From: a candidate division BRC1 bacterium ADurb.BinA292
GTDB taxonomy: Bacteria; Sumerlaeota; Sumerlaeia; MVZB01
Reading direction: 5' to 3'
Assembly: GCA_002068205.1 (NCBI GenBank)
Contig: MVZB01000056.1
Location: 1 to 15,175, forward strand
Length of the DNA stretch: 15,175 bases
The stretch's first letter is position 1, and each line of letters opens with the position of its first letter. Both the position numbers and the translations under genes were made by a program. This document shows, in pieces, positions 1 through 6,464 of this stretch. The notes under the pieces are model-generated. The model worked only from the letters and a program-made list of their open reading frames with translations. It ran no database searches and was not told where the DNA came from.

Positions 1-662
1 GCTACGACGGCGTGCGACTGTTCCTGCCGGTGTTTCCGTTCCTGGCGCTGCTGGGGGGAGCGGGCCTGGAGAGTCTGATCCGGCGGATTCAGCGGTGGAC
101 CGCCCGCAGCCGGCGATTCCATGACCTCGAGATCCTGCGGGTGGGGCATCTGCTGACGGCGGGGGCGGCGCTGGCGATTCTGGCCGAAGGGGTTACGGCG
201 CTGGTCCTCTACCATCCGTTCTACCTGTCCTACTTTAATCCGCTGGTGGGCGGGCTGGAGGGGGCCGAGCGGCGAGGGTTCGAGACGACCTACTGGGGCG
301 AGGCGCTCAATGAAGAGGTGATCGAGACGCTCAACGGGCTGCCGGACCGGCCCGACGGCGCGCCGCCGAGCATCCGCCCGCTGGCGCTGCACGGGCTCAA
401 TCTGGCGCACCTGCAGGAATGGGGGCTGTTGCGGGCGGACCTGCGGTTCGACGCCGAGCCGCCCTACGATTACCACCTGCTGCTGATGCGGCGCGGGTTT
501 TTCAATCGGCCCGAGCGCGCGCTGGCCGACACGCGGGCGTTTCCGATTGAACGGCGCTGGCTGAAGTTCGGCGTGCCGATGATCGCGCTGTATCGGACGG
601 GGGAAGCGTTCGAGCGGTTCTGGCCGACGATGCCGCCCAACCCGCCGGTCGGGCAGGAATAG
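1..662 (+). CDS. GT39/ArnT-like membrane glycosyltransferase, C-terminal part (5' end outside window)
   Basis: The reading frame is open from base 3, before any start codon, so the gene begins outside the window; the GTG at 12 is an internal valine. About 219 residues are visible. The first segment (YDGVRLFLPVFPFLALLGG) resembles the last membrane region of dolichyl-phosphate-mannose mannosyltransferase/ArnT-like proteins. A second hydrophobic helix (LLTAGAALAILAEGVTALVL) follows. The soluble tail carries YLSYFNPLVGG...GAERRGFETTYWGEAL, a pattern I associate with this family's C-terminal domain. Such proteins are polytopic and transfer sugars from polyprenyl-phosphate carriers outside the cytoplasmic membrane; the acceptor here is unknown. 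The gene converges on the tgt operon across a 334-base gap. It lies 5.8 kb upstream of a second GT39-like fragment on the same strand. The family assignment is good and the substrate cannot be told. Confidence 0.8.
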   Translation, partial: YDGVRLFLPVFPFLALLGGAGLESLIRRIQRWTARSRRFHDLEILRVGHLLTAGAALAILAEGVTALVLYHPFYLSYFNPLVGGLEGAERRGFETTYWGEALNEEVIETLNGLPDRPDGAPPSIRPLALHGLNLAHLQEWGLLRADLRFDAEPPYDYHLLLMRRGFFNRPERALADTRAFPIERRWLKFGVPMIALYRTGEAFERFWPTMPPNPPVGQE

Positions 663-996
663 GATTTCCTGAAGGGACGGATGAGACAACGGGATGATCA
701 TTGACGACCGGTCGGCGCTGACCGCGGGGCGCCGGCCGCCGAACGGCTCCAGAATGCTCCGGGCACCCCTTGCAGGGGTTCTATCGTTGGGGGCGGCGAC
801 GCAGGGTTCCGGCCTTCGGCCTTCACCCTGCGCTTTACTCCCGTCGTCCGCTCCGCGGACTCATCCGGTTAGCAAGTCGGAACTGTACTGGCTGGGCAGC
901 CTGACGGTCCAATGATCCGCAGTCGAATCGCCTGTTGGGGATCGCCATACGCGGAAATAGCGCGATGACAGCCGCTGTCGGAGATGGGACGGGCTC
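663..996. other. Non-coding convergent intergenic region with a hairpin cluster
   Basis: This 334-base gap separates the 3' ends of the glycosyltransferase (+) and tgt (-). I see no credible gene in it. An open frame at 694-915 has no ribosome-binding site, no family resemblance and runs through the hairpins. The middle holds four short inverted repeats in a row (see the repeat entry at 709-860). The flanks, 663-708 and 861-996, show nothing I recognise. No U-tract follows any of the hairpins, so they are not typical intrinsic terminators, although a convergent gap is where a bidirectional transcription stop would sit. Confidence 0.6.
709..860. repeat. Cluster of four short hairpins, possible REP/MITE-like element
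   Basis: Four perfect inverted repeats can be read in sequence. CGGTC (709-713) pairs with GACCG (720-724). ACCCCT (765-770) pairs with AGGGGT (774-779) over a 3-base loop. CGCAGGGT (800-807) pairs with ACCCTGCG (825-832), enclosing an inner GGCC-TTC-GGCC hairpin (811-821). GTCCGC (846-851) pairs with GCGGAC (855-860). Such a density of stem-loops is characteristic of dispersed short repeats or structured RNA rather than coding sequence. I infer a small repeated element, but only one copy lies in this window, so repetition cannot be shown here. Confidence 0.45.
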
Positions 997-2175
997 TTAT
1001 TGAGATCTTTCGCGGCACGGGCCGGAGGGATCTGGCGCATCGCCGCCGGCGGCCGCGTCCTCCGGAGCGGCGTAAGCGGCGGCGAGTTCGGCGCGGAGCC
1101 CCCGCAGCCCGCCGGCGCGAATCGCGCTACGAATTCGGTCCATCAGCCGCCAGAAAAAAGTCAGGTTGTGCTCGGTCAGCAGCCGCGAACTCAAGATCTC
1201 GTTGCACTGATACAGGTGCCGCAGGTAGGCGCGCGAGTAGTGCCGGCAGGCGCTGCACGGGCAGTCGGCCTCCAGCGGCGCGGGGTCCTCGGCAAACTGA
1301 TTCTGCTTGATCGAGCGGATGCCGGCGAACGTGTAGACGCGGCCGTTGCGCGCGTTGCGCGTCGGCACGACGCAATCGAACATGTCGACGCCGCGCGCGG
1401 CCATGTCGATCAGGTTGAGCGGGAGGCCGATCCCCATCGCATAGCGCGGGCGATCGGCGGGCAGGTGGGCGACGGCGGCCTCGAGCATCTCGAGCATCAG
1501 CGGCTCCGGTTCGCCGACCGACAGGCCGCCGATCGCATAGCCGGGCAGGTCGCGCTCGACGGTGCGGCGGGCCGACTCGGCGCGCAGCGCGGCGTCGAAA
1601 TGCCCCTGCACGATGCCGAACAGGTGCGCCCGGCCGGCGCGCGGGGCGTGCGCGGCCCGGCAGCGATCCAGCCAGCGCAGCGTCCGTTCCAGCGCGGCGC
1701 GCACGGCGTCGGCGGGTGCATTGAAATCAAGGCATTCGTCGAAGGCCATCACGATGTCGCTGCCCAACCGGTGCTGAATCGCGATCGCCTCCTCCGGCGT
1801 CAGGTGAATCCGCTGGCCGTCGTAGGGGGAACGGAACTCGGCGCCGGCCTCGGTGAGCTTGCGCATCGGGGCGAGCGAGTAGACCTGGAATCCGCCCGAA
1901 TCGGTGAGGATTGCGTGCGGCCAGTTCATGAAGCGGTGCAGGCCGCCGAGCCGCTCGATCAGGCGCGAACCAGGCCGCAGCTCCAGGTGGAACGTGTTGC
2001 CGAGAATCAGCCGGTAGCCGATGCGCGCGACCTCGTCGGGGAGCATCGCCTTGACCGTGGCGCGCGTGCCGACCGGCATGAAGACGGGGGTTTCGATCCG
2101 TTCGCCGCGCAGGTGCAGGATGCCGGTGCGCGCGGCGCCGGCCGGGTCGCGATGCGTGATTTCGAAAAGCTTCAT
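997..2175 (-). CDS. tgt: tRNA-guanine(34) transglycosylase
   Basis: This enzyme exchanges guanine-34 for the queuosine precursor preQ1 in tRNAs for Asp, Asn, His and Tyr, in the cytoplasm. The 392-residue protein has every family landmark. TDSGGFQ holds the proposed general acid Asp92. FDEC lies at 145-148 and GIVQG at 187-191. GGLSVGE is at 216-222. The nucleophile Asp267 sits in MFDCVVPTRNARNG. The zinc site is CPCSAC with Cys305, Cys307 and Cys310, plus His336. Cys148 and the Val of GGLSVGE match the bacterial preQ1-type pocket rather than the eukaryotic queuine type. The last 20 or so residues (GGDAPDPSGPCRERSQ) extend beyond the usual length of about 370-375 and look disordered. It is the last gene of the rbfA-galE-GT2-tgt run, starting 13 bases after its neighbour's stop. 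No other queuosine gene is in the window. Confidence 0.97.
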   Translation of the reverse strand: MKLFEITHRDPAGAARTGILHLRGERIETPVFMPVGTRATVKAMLPDEVARIGYRLILGNTFHLELRPGSRLIERLGGLHRFMNWPHAILTDSGGFQVYSLAPMRKLTEAGAEFRSPYDGQRIHLTPEEAIAIQHRLGSDIVMAFDECLDFNAPADAVRAALERTLRWLDRCRAAHAPRAGRAHLFGIVQGHFDAALRAESARRTVERDLPGYAIGGLSVGEPEPLMLEMLEAAVAHLPADRPRYAMGIGLPLNLIDMAARGVDMFDCVVPTRNARNGRVYTFAGIRSIKQNQFAEDPAPLEADCPCSACRHYSRAYLRHLYQCNEILSSRLLTEHNLTFFWRLMDRIRSAIRAGGLRGLRAELAAAYAAPEDAAAGGDAPDPSGPCRERSQ

Positions 2176-2188
2176 CAGCGGCGCGCGC

Positions 2189-2950
2189 TCAGCGGGTTTC
2201 CTGGCGCGGAGCCGGCTGCGCCGCCTGCGGCCGATCGCGCAGGATGCGCAGGCGGAACTGGATGATGTCGCGCAGCATCCGGGGGGCGTCGCTCAGCAGG
2301 CTTACCTTCGAGGCATCGTTGTTGATCCAGCGGACGGGGTGCTCCAGGACGCGCAGGCCGAAGGCGCGGGCCAGCATCAGCAGCTCGACGTCGAACGCCC
2401 AGCCGCTCGACTGCTGGTGGGGGAAGATCGTTTCGACCGCCTGGGCGGTGAAGAGCTTGAACCCGCACTGCGTATCGCGGAAGGGGAGGCCCGACAGCGG
2501 CCGGACGATCATGTTGAACGCGCGGCCGGCGGCCTCGCGCCACGGCGGCTGGCGCACGTCGAGCCGCGACTCGGGGAGCGCGCGCGAGGCAATGACGATG
2601 TCGTAGCCGCCGCGCGCCATCGCCTCCAGCATGCCGTTGGCTTCGGCGATGGGGGTGGAGAGGTCCGCGTCGCTGAACAGGCGGAAGCGCCCGCGGGCGG
2701 CCTGCATCCCGCGCGCCACGGCGGCGCCCTTGCCCTTGTTCGGCTCGCCGTCCAGCACGATGCAGTGGGGAAACTCGGCCCGCACCTGTTCGGGCGTGCC
2801 ATCGGTCGAGCCGTCGTCGGCGACGACGATCTCGACGGGCCACGGCTGCGCCTGGGCCCAGGCGGTCACTTCGCGCAGCGAGGCCGGCAGCCGGCGCGTC
2901 TCATTGTAGACGGGGAAGACAAGGGACAGGTGAGGCGCTGCCGGGGACAT
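2189..2950 (-). CDS. Family 2 glycosyltransferase, dolichyl/polyprenyl-phosphate glucosyltransferase-like
   Basis: This is a cytoplasmic GT-A fold glycosyltransferase that probably moves a sugar from a nucleotide donor to a polyprenyl phosphate, as ALG5/DPG-synthase relatives do. From the ATG at 2950 the protein has 253 residues. It opens with LSLVFPVYNE, then ADDGSTDGT (44-52), NKGKGAAVARGM (71-82) and the metal-binding DAD (94-96). Later come FRDTQCGFKLF and an acidic WAFDVELL block, both typical of the DPG/DPM-synthase-like branch. No membrane helices are apparent. An in-frame TTG at 2962 overlaps the galE stop, but it abuts its AGGA with no spacing. The ATG at 2950 lies 12 bases after the same AGGA and matches the family N-terminus, so I prefer it. 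It lies between galE (8-base gap) and tgt (13-base gap). With galE it suggests surface polysaccharide or glycolipid synthesis. Confidence 0.87.
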   Translation of the reverse strand: MSPAAPHLSLVFPVYNETRRLPASLREVTAWAQAQPWPVEIVVADDGSTDGTPEQVRAEFPHCIVLDGEPNKGKGAAVARGMQAARGRFRLFSDADLSTPIAEANGMLEAMARGGYDIVIASRALPESRLDVRQPPWREAAGRAFNMIVRPLSGLPFRDTQCGFKLFTAQAVETIFPHQQSSGWAFDVELLMLARAFGLRVLEHPVRWINNDASKVSLLSDAPRMLRDIIQFRLRILRDRPQAAQPAPRQETR

Positions 2951-2958
2951 CGATGCGC

Positions 2959-3942
2959 TCAATCCTCATAGCCGCGGGGATGACGCCGATGCCACTCCCA
3001 GGCCGAGGCCACGATGTCGTCCAGGTTGACGTGTCGCGGCCTCCAGCCGAGGATGTCGTGCGCCTTTCGGGATGATGCCACAAGCCGCGAGGGATCGCCA
3101 GCCCGCCTTGGCGCGGCCTGTTCGGGGATCGGATGGCGCGTCACCGCGCGGGCGACGTCGATCACCTGACGCACGCTGTAGCCGCGACCGTTGCCCAGGT
3201 TGATCTGCTCGCTCGCGCCGCCGCGCTCCAGGTGATCGAGCGCGAGCAGATGCGCCTCGGCCAGGTCGTCGACATGGATGTAATCCCGCACGCAGGTGCC
3301 ATCGCCGGTCGGGTAGTCGGCGCCGAAAACCTGGATGTGCGGCCGCTGGCCGAGCGCGACCTGCAGCGCGATCGGGATCAGGTGCGTTTCGGGATCGTGG
3401 TCCTCGCCGCGGTCGGGGGCGCCGCCGCACGCGTTGAAGTAGCGCAGCGCGACGTGACGCAGGCCGAAGGCGGCGTCATACGTCTCCAGGATCCGTTCCA
3501 CAAACCGTTTGGAGAGGCCGTAGGGGTTGGCCGGCTGCTTCGGATGCGTCTCCTCGAGGATCTCCGTCCGGGGTTCGCCGTAGACCGACGCCGTCGAGGA
3601 AAAGACGATCTGATCGGCGCCGGCGTCGCGCATCGCATCAAGCAGCGCGAGCGTGTTGACCGTGTTGTTCTGGAAATAGAGATCGGGACGCTCAACCGAC
3701 TCGGGCACGGACGTGAACGCGGCGAAATGGATCACCTGGCTGACGTTGAATTCGCGCAGCGTCTGGCGCAGCCGCGCCGAATCGGCCAGGTCGGCCTGAA
3801 TGAACGGGACCTCCGGCGGAACGGCCCGGCGATGGCCCTTGGACAGGTTGTCGTAGACGACGACCGGTTGCCCGCGGCGCACGAGGGCGGCCACCGTCGC
3901 GCTGCCGATATAACCCGCCCCGCCCGTGACCAGGACACTCAT
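2959..3942 (-). CDS. galE: UDP-glucose 4-epimerase
   Basis: This short-chain dehydrogenase/reductase-fold enzyme interconverts UDP-glucose and UDP-galactose using bound NAD. The 327-residue protein starts MSVLVTGGAGYIGS, the GxxGxxG dinucleotide motif at residues 7-13. The catalytic set is intact: FSSTASVYG (114-122) supplies the Ser/Thr, and YGLSK supplies Tyr141 and Lys145. ALRYFNACGG and CVRDYIHVDDLAEAH are further epimerase signatures. Length matches the bacterial family (about 325-340). AAGGAG lies 9 bases before the ATG. The gene follows rbfA after 39 bases and precedes the GT2 gene by 8, so co-transcription is likely. Related nucleotide-sugar epimerases, such as UDP-GlcNAc or uronate epimerases, cannot be fully excluded, but the whole-length pattern is GalE. 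Confidence 0.94.
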   Translation of the reverse strand: MSVLVTGGAGYIGSATVAALVRRGQPVVVYDNLSKGHRRAVPPEVPFIQADLADSARLRQTLREFNVSQVIHFAAFTSVPESVERPDLYFQNNTVNTLALLDAMRDAGADQIVFSSTASVYGEPRTEILEETHPKQPANPYGLSKRFVERILETYDAAFGLRHVALRYFNACGGAPDRGEDHDPETHLIPIALQVALGQRPHIQVFGADYPTGDGTCVRDYIHVDDLAEAHLLALDHLERGGASEQINLGNGRGYSVRQVIDVARAVTRHPIPEQAAPRRAGDPSRLVASSRKAHDILGWRPRHVNLDDIVASAWEWHRRHPRGYED

Positions 3943-3981
3943 CTCCAGAGGCTCCTTCGCGTTACGCGATCCGCGGAACGA

Positions 3982-4407
3982 TCAGGTTGTCGAGTCGCCG
4001 GACGGGTCATCCGTCTCCTCCGCGCGCTCGTCCGGCGGGGCGTCTTCCGCGGGCAGTTCCTCCTGGATCTGGCGGAAGAGCGGCTCCATCCCCAGGGCGT
4101 AGCGCGTCGAGGGGTTATACACGAACTTGAGGTGCGGGTGGCGCTTCAGATAGACGCGCTGGCTGACCAGATGGCGGATATAGCCGGCGCCGCGGTTCAA
4201 TTCGCGCACGGTCTCGCGGACGACGTCGTCGGTCTGGTCTTCCAGAAACGTGAACTGGACGACGGCCTCGCTCAGGTCGGGCGAGAGCTTGACATGCGTG
4301 ACCGTGATGAATTCGGGCAGGTTGGGGTTGTTGAGCTCGCGGTCCAGGATGGTCGCAATCTCGGTCTGGAGCAGATGGGCGACGCGCTCGATGCGGGGGG
4401 AAGTCAC
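3982..4407 (-). CDS. rbfA: 30S ribosome-binding factor A
   Basis: RbfA is a small KH-fold protein that binds the immature 30S subunit and assists 16S rRNA 5'-end maturation, notably under cold stress. The visible pattern fits: N-terminal SPRIERVAHLLQTEIATIL, then ITVTHVKLSPDLSEAVVQ, a helix pair kinked at RGAGYIR (the AxG motif of the family), and the end HPHLKFVYNPS. The open frame extends upstream to an ATG at 4485. I choose the GTG at 4407 because GAAGG lies 7 bases before it and the family begins right there; this gives 141 residues. The last 25 or so residues are acidic (EDAPPDERAEETDDPSGDS), a variable tail common in the family. It heads the run rbfA-galE-GT2-tgt. The usual partners infB and truB are not adjacent, which is a less common arrangement. 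Confidence 0.93.
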   Translation of the reverse strand: MTSPRIERVAHLLQTEIATILDRELNNPNLPEFITVTHVKLSPDLSEAVVQFTFLEDQTDDVVRETVRELNRGAGYIRHLVSQRVYLKRHPHLKFVYNPSTRYALGMEPLFRQIQEELPAEDAPPDERAEETDDPSGDSTT

Positions 4408-4639
4408 GTTGAGGCCTTCGCAGTCGGATTGGTCCGGGGACGCGGCGGATGGCGGGTTTCCGCCGCTGCGGGCGCGGCCGCGCACCCTCGCTACCGTATC
4501 AGAACCCGCCGTGACAAACCAAGCGGATTGGCGGGGTGTTTATGACCGCGGGATCAAGAATTGCCGTGCCCCGCGCGCATCAGAGCCTGATACCAGAATC
4601 CGGGCGGTCCCGCCGGGGCTTCCTGGAAGGAGAAACCGA

Positions 4640-5155
4640 ATGGACTCGCTGTATGATCGCGAAGCCGTGCGACCGATGTGGGAGGAATTGTCCTACGTGG
4701 GGATCGAGCCGTTGACGACGGCCGAGGAGGTCGACGCCGCCCTGGGGAACGCCGAAGGCACGGCGCTGCTGGTGATCAATTCGGTCTGCGGCTGCGCGGC
4801 GGGGGGCGCCCGGCCCGGCGCGACCCTCTCGCTGCAGCACACGACGATCCCCGATCGGCTCTATACGGTCTTCGCCGGCGTGGATCGCGCCGCCGTCGAG
4901 CGCGCGCGCGGCTACATGCCGGGCATTCCGCCCTCGTCGCCGTTCATCGCGCTGTTTAAGGAGGGCAAACCGGTCTTTACGCTGCCGCGCCACCAGATCG
5001 AGCAGATGGACGCGCCGGCGATCGCCCGCGCGCTGGCACAGGCCTACGACGCGCATTGCAGCCGTCAGGGCCCGTCGGTGCCGCGCGAAGTGTTCGAGAA
5101 GAACGTGTCGGTGTCGCAATGCGGGTCCACGATCCCGCTGGCCGGACCGCGCTAG
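4640..5155 (+). CDS. Bacilliredoxin (BrxA/BrxB, YphP/YqiW family) with C-terminal extension
   Basis: Bacilliredoxins are thioredoxin-fold proteins that remove bacillithiol from oxidised proteins. The 171-residue product contains the family signature NSVCGCAAGGARPG, with the CGC motif at residues 50-52, followed by HTTIPDRLYTVFAGVD, MPGIPPSSPF and FKEGKPVF. Family members usually have about 145 residues. This one carries roughly 28 more (from about RQGPSVPREVFEKN), including a third cysteine in VSQCGST. The ATG at 4640 is supported by GGAAGGAG ending 7 bases upstream; a much longer open frame reaching back to 4250 is antisense to rbfA and is not credible. It stands alone, divergent from rbfA across 232 bases, and ends 26 bases before a strong terminator. 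Whether this organism makes bacillithiol cannot be told from the window. Confidence 0.9.
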   Translation: MDSLYDREAVRPMWEELSYVGIEPLTTAEEVDAALGNAEGTALLVINSVCGCAAGGARPGATLSLQHTTIPDRLYTVFAGVDRAAVERARGYMPGIPPSSPFIALFKEGKPVFTLPRHQIEQMDAPAIARALAQAYDAHCSRQGPSVPREVFEKNVSVSQCGSTIPLAGPR

Positions 5156-5180
5156 AGAGACGCGCCGAGCGGCCGGTGTT

Positions 5181-5230
5181 CCGGACGGGCCATTCCCGCG
5201 ACGTGGGGGAATGGCCCGTCTGGTTTTCTT
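5181..5230 (+). terminator. Intrinsic terminator after the bacilliredoxin gene
   Basis: Positions 5184-5197 (GACGGGCCATTCCC) pair perfectly with 5207-5220 over a 9-base loop. Three further pairs (5181-5183 with 5221-5223, one of them G-U) extend the stem to 17 pairs. TTTTCTT follows at 5224-5230. A long GC-rich stem plus a T-run directly downstream is a textbook rho-independent terminator on the + strand. It closes the bacilliredoxin transcript and separates it from the zinc-ribbon/EI24 genes. Confidence 0.9.
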
Positions 5231-5250
5231 GCCGTCCTCGTCTCTTGTCC

Positions 5251-5266
5251 TCGTTCTCGTTCTCGT
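5251..5266. repeat. Short hexamer tandem repeat (TCGTTC)
   Basis: TCGTTC is repeated twice and followed by TCGT, within a longer CTC/GTC-rich stretch (about 5235-5266). It lies just after the terminator and before the zinc-ribbon gene, in non-coding DNA. It is a low-complexity repeat, possibly slippage-prone; nothing in the sequence shows a function. Confidence 0.5.
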
Positions 5267-5402
5267 GATCGCCCCCAACGGTCCATCCAAGCGTTCTCCC
5301 TTTCCCCGCCTCGGTGATCATCAATTGAAACCCCGCCCGTTCTCTGGCATCGTACCGTTCAGTACTCCCCGGCCGCCTCACGCCGGATCAGGCAGGGCTC
5401 GG

Positions 5403-5663
5403 ATGCGCCACGGCTGCAAAGACCAACTGGCCCGAGAATTCGTCTGTCCGAAATGCCACGGGCACGGCGCCCACGTGCAGGAGGTCTCCGTCGGCCGGGC
5501 GATGGTGAATCTGCTGCCGCTGCCGGCCAACAGCTACCTGGCCGTGACCTGCGGGCTGTGCGGATATACGGAGTTTTACCATCTGGCCATCGCCGAGAAG
5601 GTCGTCGAGTCGGCCTCGGAACTGGCCGACCCGCGGAAGCTGACGCAGAAGACCGACCCGTGA
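5403..5663 (+). CDS. Small zinc-ribbon protein (PF09855/DUF2082-like)
   Basis: This 86-residue protein has two CxxC knuckles, CPKC (15-18) and CGLC (50-53), the latter within TCGLCGYTEFYHL. A second knuckle running into CGYTEFY is the hallmark of the zinc-ribbon family formerly called DUF2082, described as putative nucleic-acid-binding proteins of unknown role. The last 20 or so residues are charged and outside the domain. I take the ATG at 5403, which leaves the whole domain intact. The upstream extension to 5211 would start inside the terminator stem and translate the hexamer repeat, so it is unlikely. The Shine-Dalgarno is weak (CAGGG, about 5 bases away). It lies 30 bases before the EI24 gene and is probably co-transcribed with it. 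Function is not known. Confidence 0.8.
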   Translation: MRHGCKDQLAREFVCPKCHGHGAHVQEVSVGRAMVNLLPLPANSYLAVTCGLCGYTEFYHLAIAEKVVESASELADPRKLTQKTDP

Positions 5664-5693
5664 CGCCGCGACTTCCTCAGGATCTCGCGCGAG

Positions 5694-6443
5694 ATGCCGG
5701 CTGAGTTTTTCCGCGGCGCGGCCGACGTCTGGCGCGGCCTGCGCTTCCTGCTCGGCCATCCGGGGCTCTGGATCTGGGCGCTCATCCCGTTCACGATCAA
5801 CGTTCTGCTCTTCGCCGGCGTTGCCTGGGCCGTCTGGCATTTCGCCGGCGGCTGGCTGGAGCGGACGTTCTTTGCCCAGGGCGGTTTCTGGGCCGATCTG
5901 TTCGGTTACCTGCTGGGCGCGCTGATCTGGATCGCGCTGGGGCTGACGACGCTCTTCGCGTTCGTGCCGATGGCGGCGCTGATCGCTTCGCCGTTCAACG
6001 ACGTCCTGTCGGAGAAGGTCGAGGTGATCTACGGCGGGGGGACGGTCGAGGAATCGTTCTCGCTCAAGGCGCTCTGGCGCGGGTTACGGGTCGGCCTGGC
6101 CACCAGCCTGCGCCTGTTCTGGGTGACGCTGCTGTTGTTCATCTGCACGTTGCCGCTGCATCTGGCGCCGGTGATCGGGTCGGCGGCGGCGGCCGTCGCC
6201 TCGGCCGCGATCACGATCCGGTTCCTGGCGCTGGAGTTCACCTCATATAGCATGGACCGGCGCTACTATGATTATGCGCGGCGGCGCGAATTTCTGCGGC
6301 GCAACCGCTGGCGGACGCTCGGCCTGGGGACGATGGCGTTCGTGATCATGCCGGTTCCGCTGCTCAATGCGCTGTTCATCCCCGTTTCGGCCGTGGCGGG
6401 GACGCTGCTATTCTGCGACAGCGAGCTCCGCGAGCGCGGCTGA
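5694..6443 (+). CDS. EI24 domain / CysZ-like membrane protein
   Basis: This 249-residue integral membrane protein has hydrophobic segments at about 24-48, 68-98, 138-178 (probably two helices) and 208-240. It shows the family pattern IASPFNDVLSEKVE (97-110) after the second segment. A charged MDRRYYDYARRREFLRRNRW stretch lies before the last membrane segment. CysZ members of this family move sulfate for cysteine synthesis, while many other members have no known substrate. No cys genes are nearby, so a sulfate role is not supported by context. The ATG at 5694 follows AGGA by about 10 bases. The gene sits 30 bases after the zinc-ribbon gene and 21 bases before the chimeric ORF. Confidence 0.83.
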   Translation: MPAEFFRGAADVWRGLRFLLGHPGLWIWALIPFTINVLLFAGVAWAVWHFAGGWLERTFFAQGGFWADLFGYLLGALIWIALGLTTLFAFVPMAALIASPFNDVLSEKVEVIYGGGTVEESFSLKALWRGLRVGLATSLRLFWVTLLLFICTLPLHLAPVIGSAAAAVASAAITIRFLALEFTSYSMDRRYYDYARRREFLRRNRWRTLGLGTMAFVIMPVPLLNALFIPVSAVAGTLLFCDSELRERG

Positions 6444-6464
6444 AACGGGAGAAACCTGGCCGGG

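Noticed and set aside
694..915. 73-codon open frame in the convergent gap
   Set aside because: No ribosome-binding site, no family resemblance, low-complexity composition, and it runs through the hairpin cluster.
915..945. Possible tRNA T-arm-like stretch (CAGTCGAATCGCCTG)
   Set aside because: No acceptor stem, anticodon arm or GTTCGA consensus can be assembled around it.
1000..4545. Long + strand open frames opposite tgt, GT2, galE and rbfA (for example 1000-2265 and 3133-4545)
   Set aside because: They are antisense to well-recognised genes. Very GC-rich codon use makes stops rare on the opposite strand, and their translations are arginine/alanine-rich without motifs.
4250..4639. Upstream extension of the bacilliredoxin gene to an ATG at 4250
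   Set aside because: It would overlap rbfA in antisense. The ATG at 4640 has a strong ribosome-binding site and matches the family N-terminus.
5325..5353. TTGAAA (5325-5330) as a -35 box for the zinc-ribbon gene
   Set aside because: At 17 bases downstream the -10 candidate (CATCGT) matches only three of six consensus bases, which is too weak to claim.
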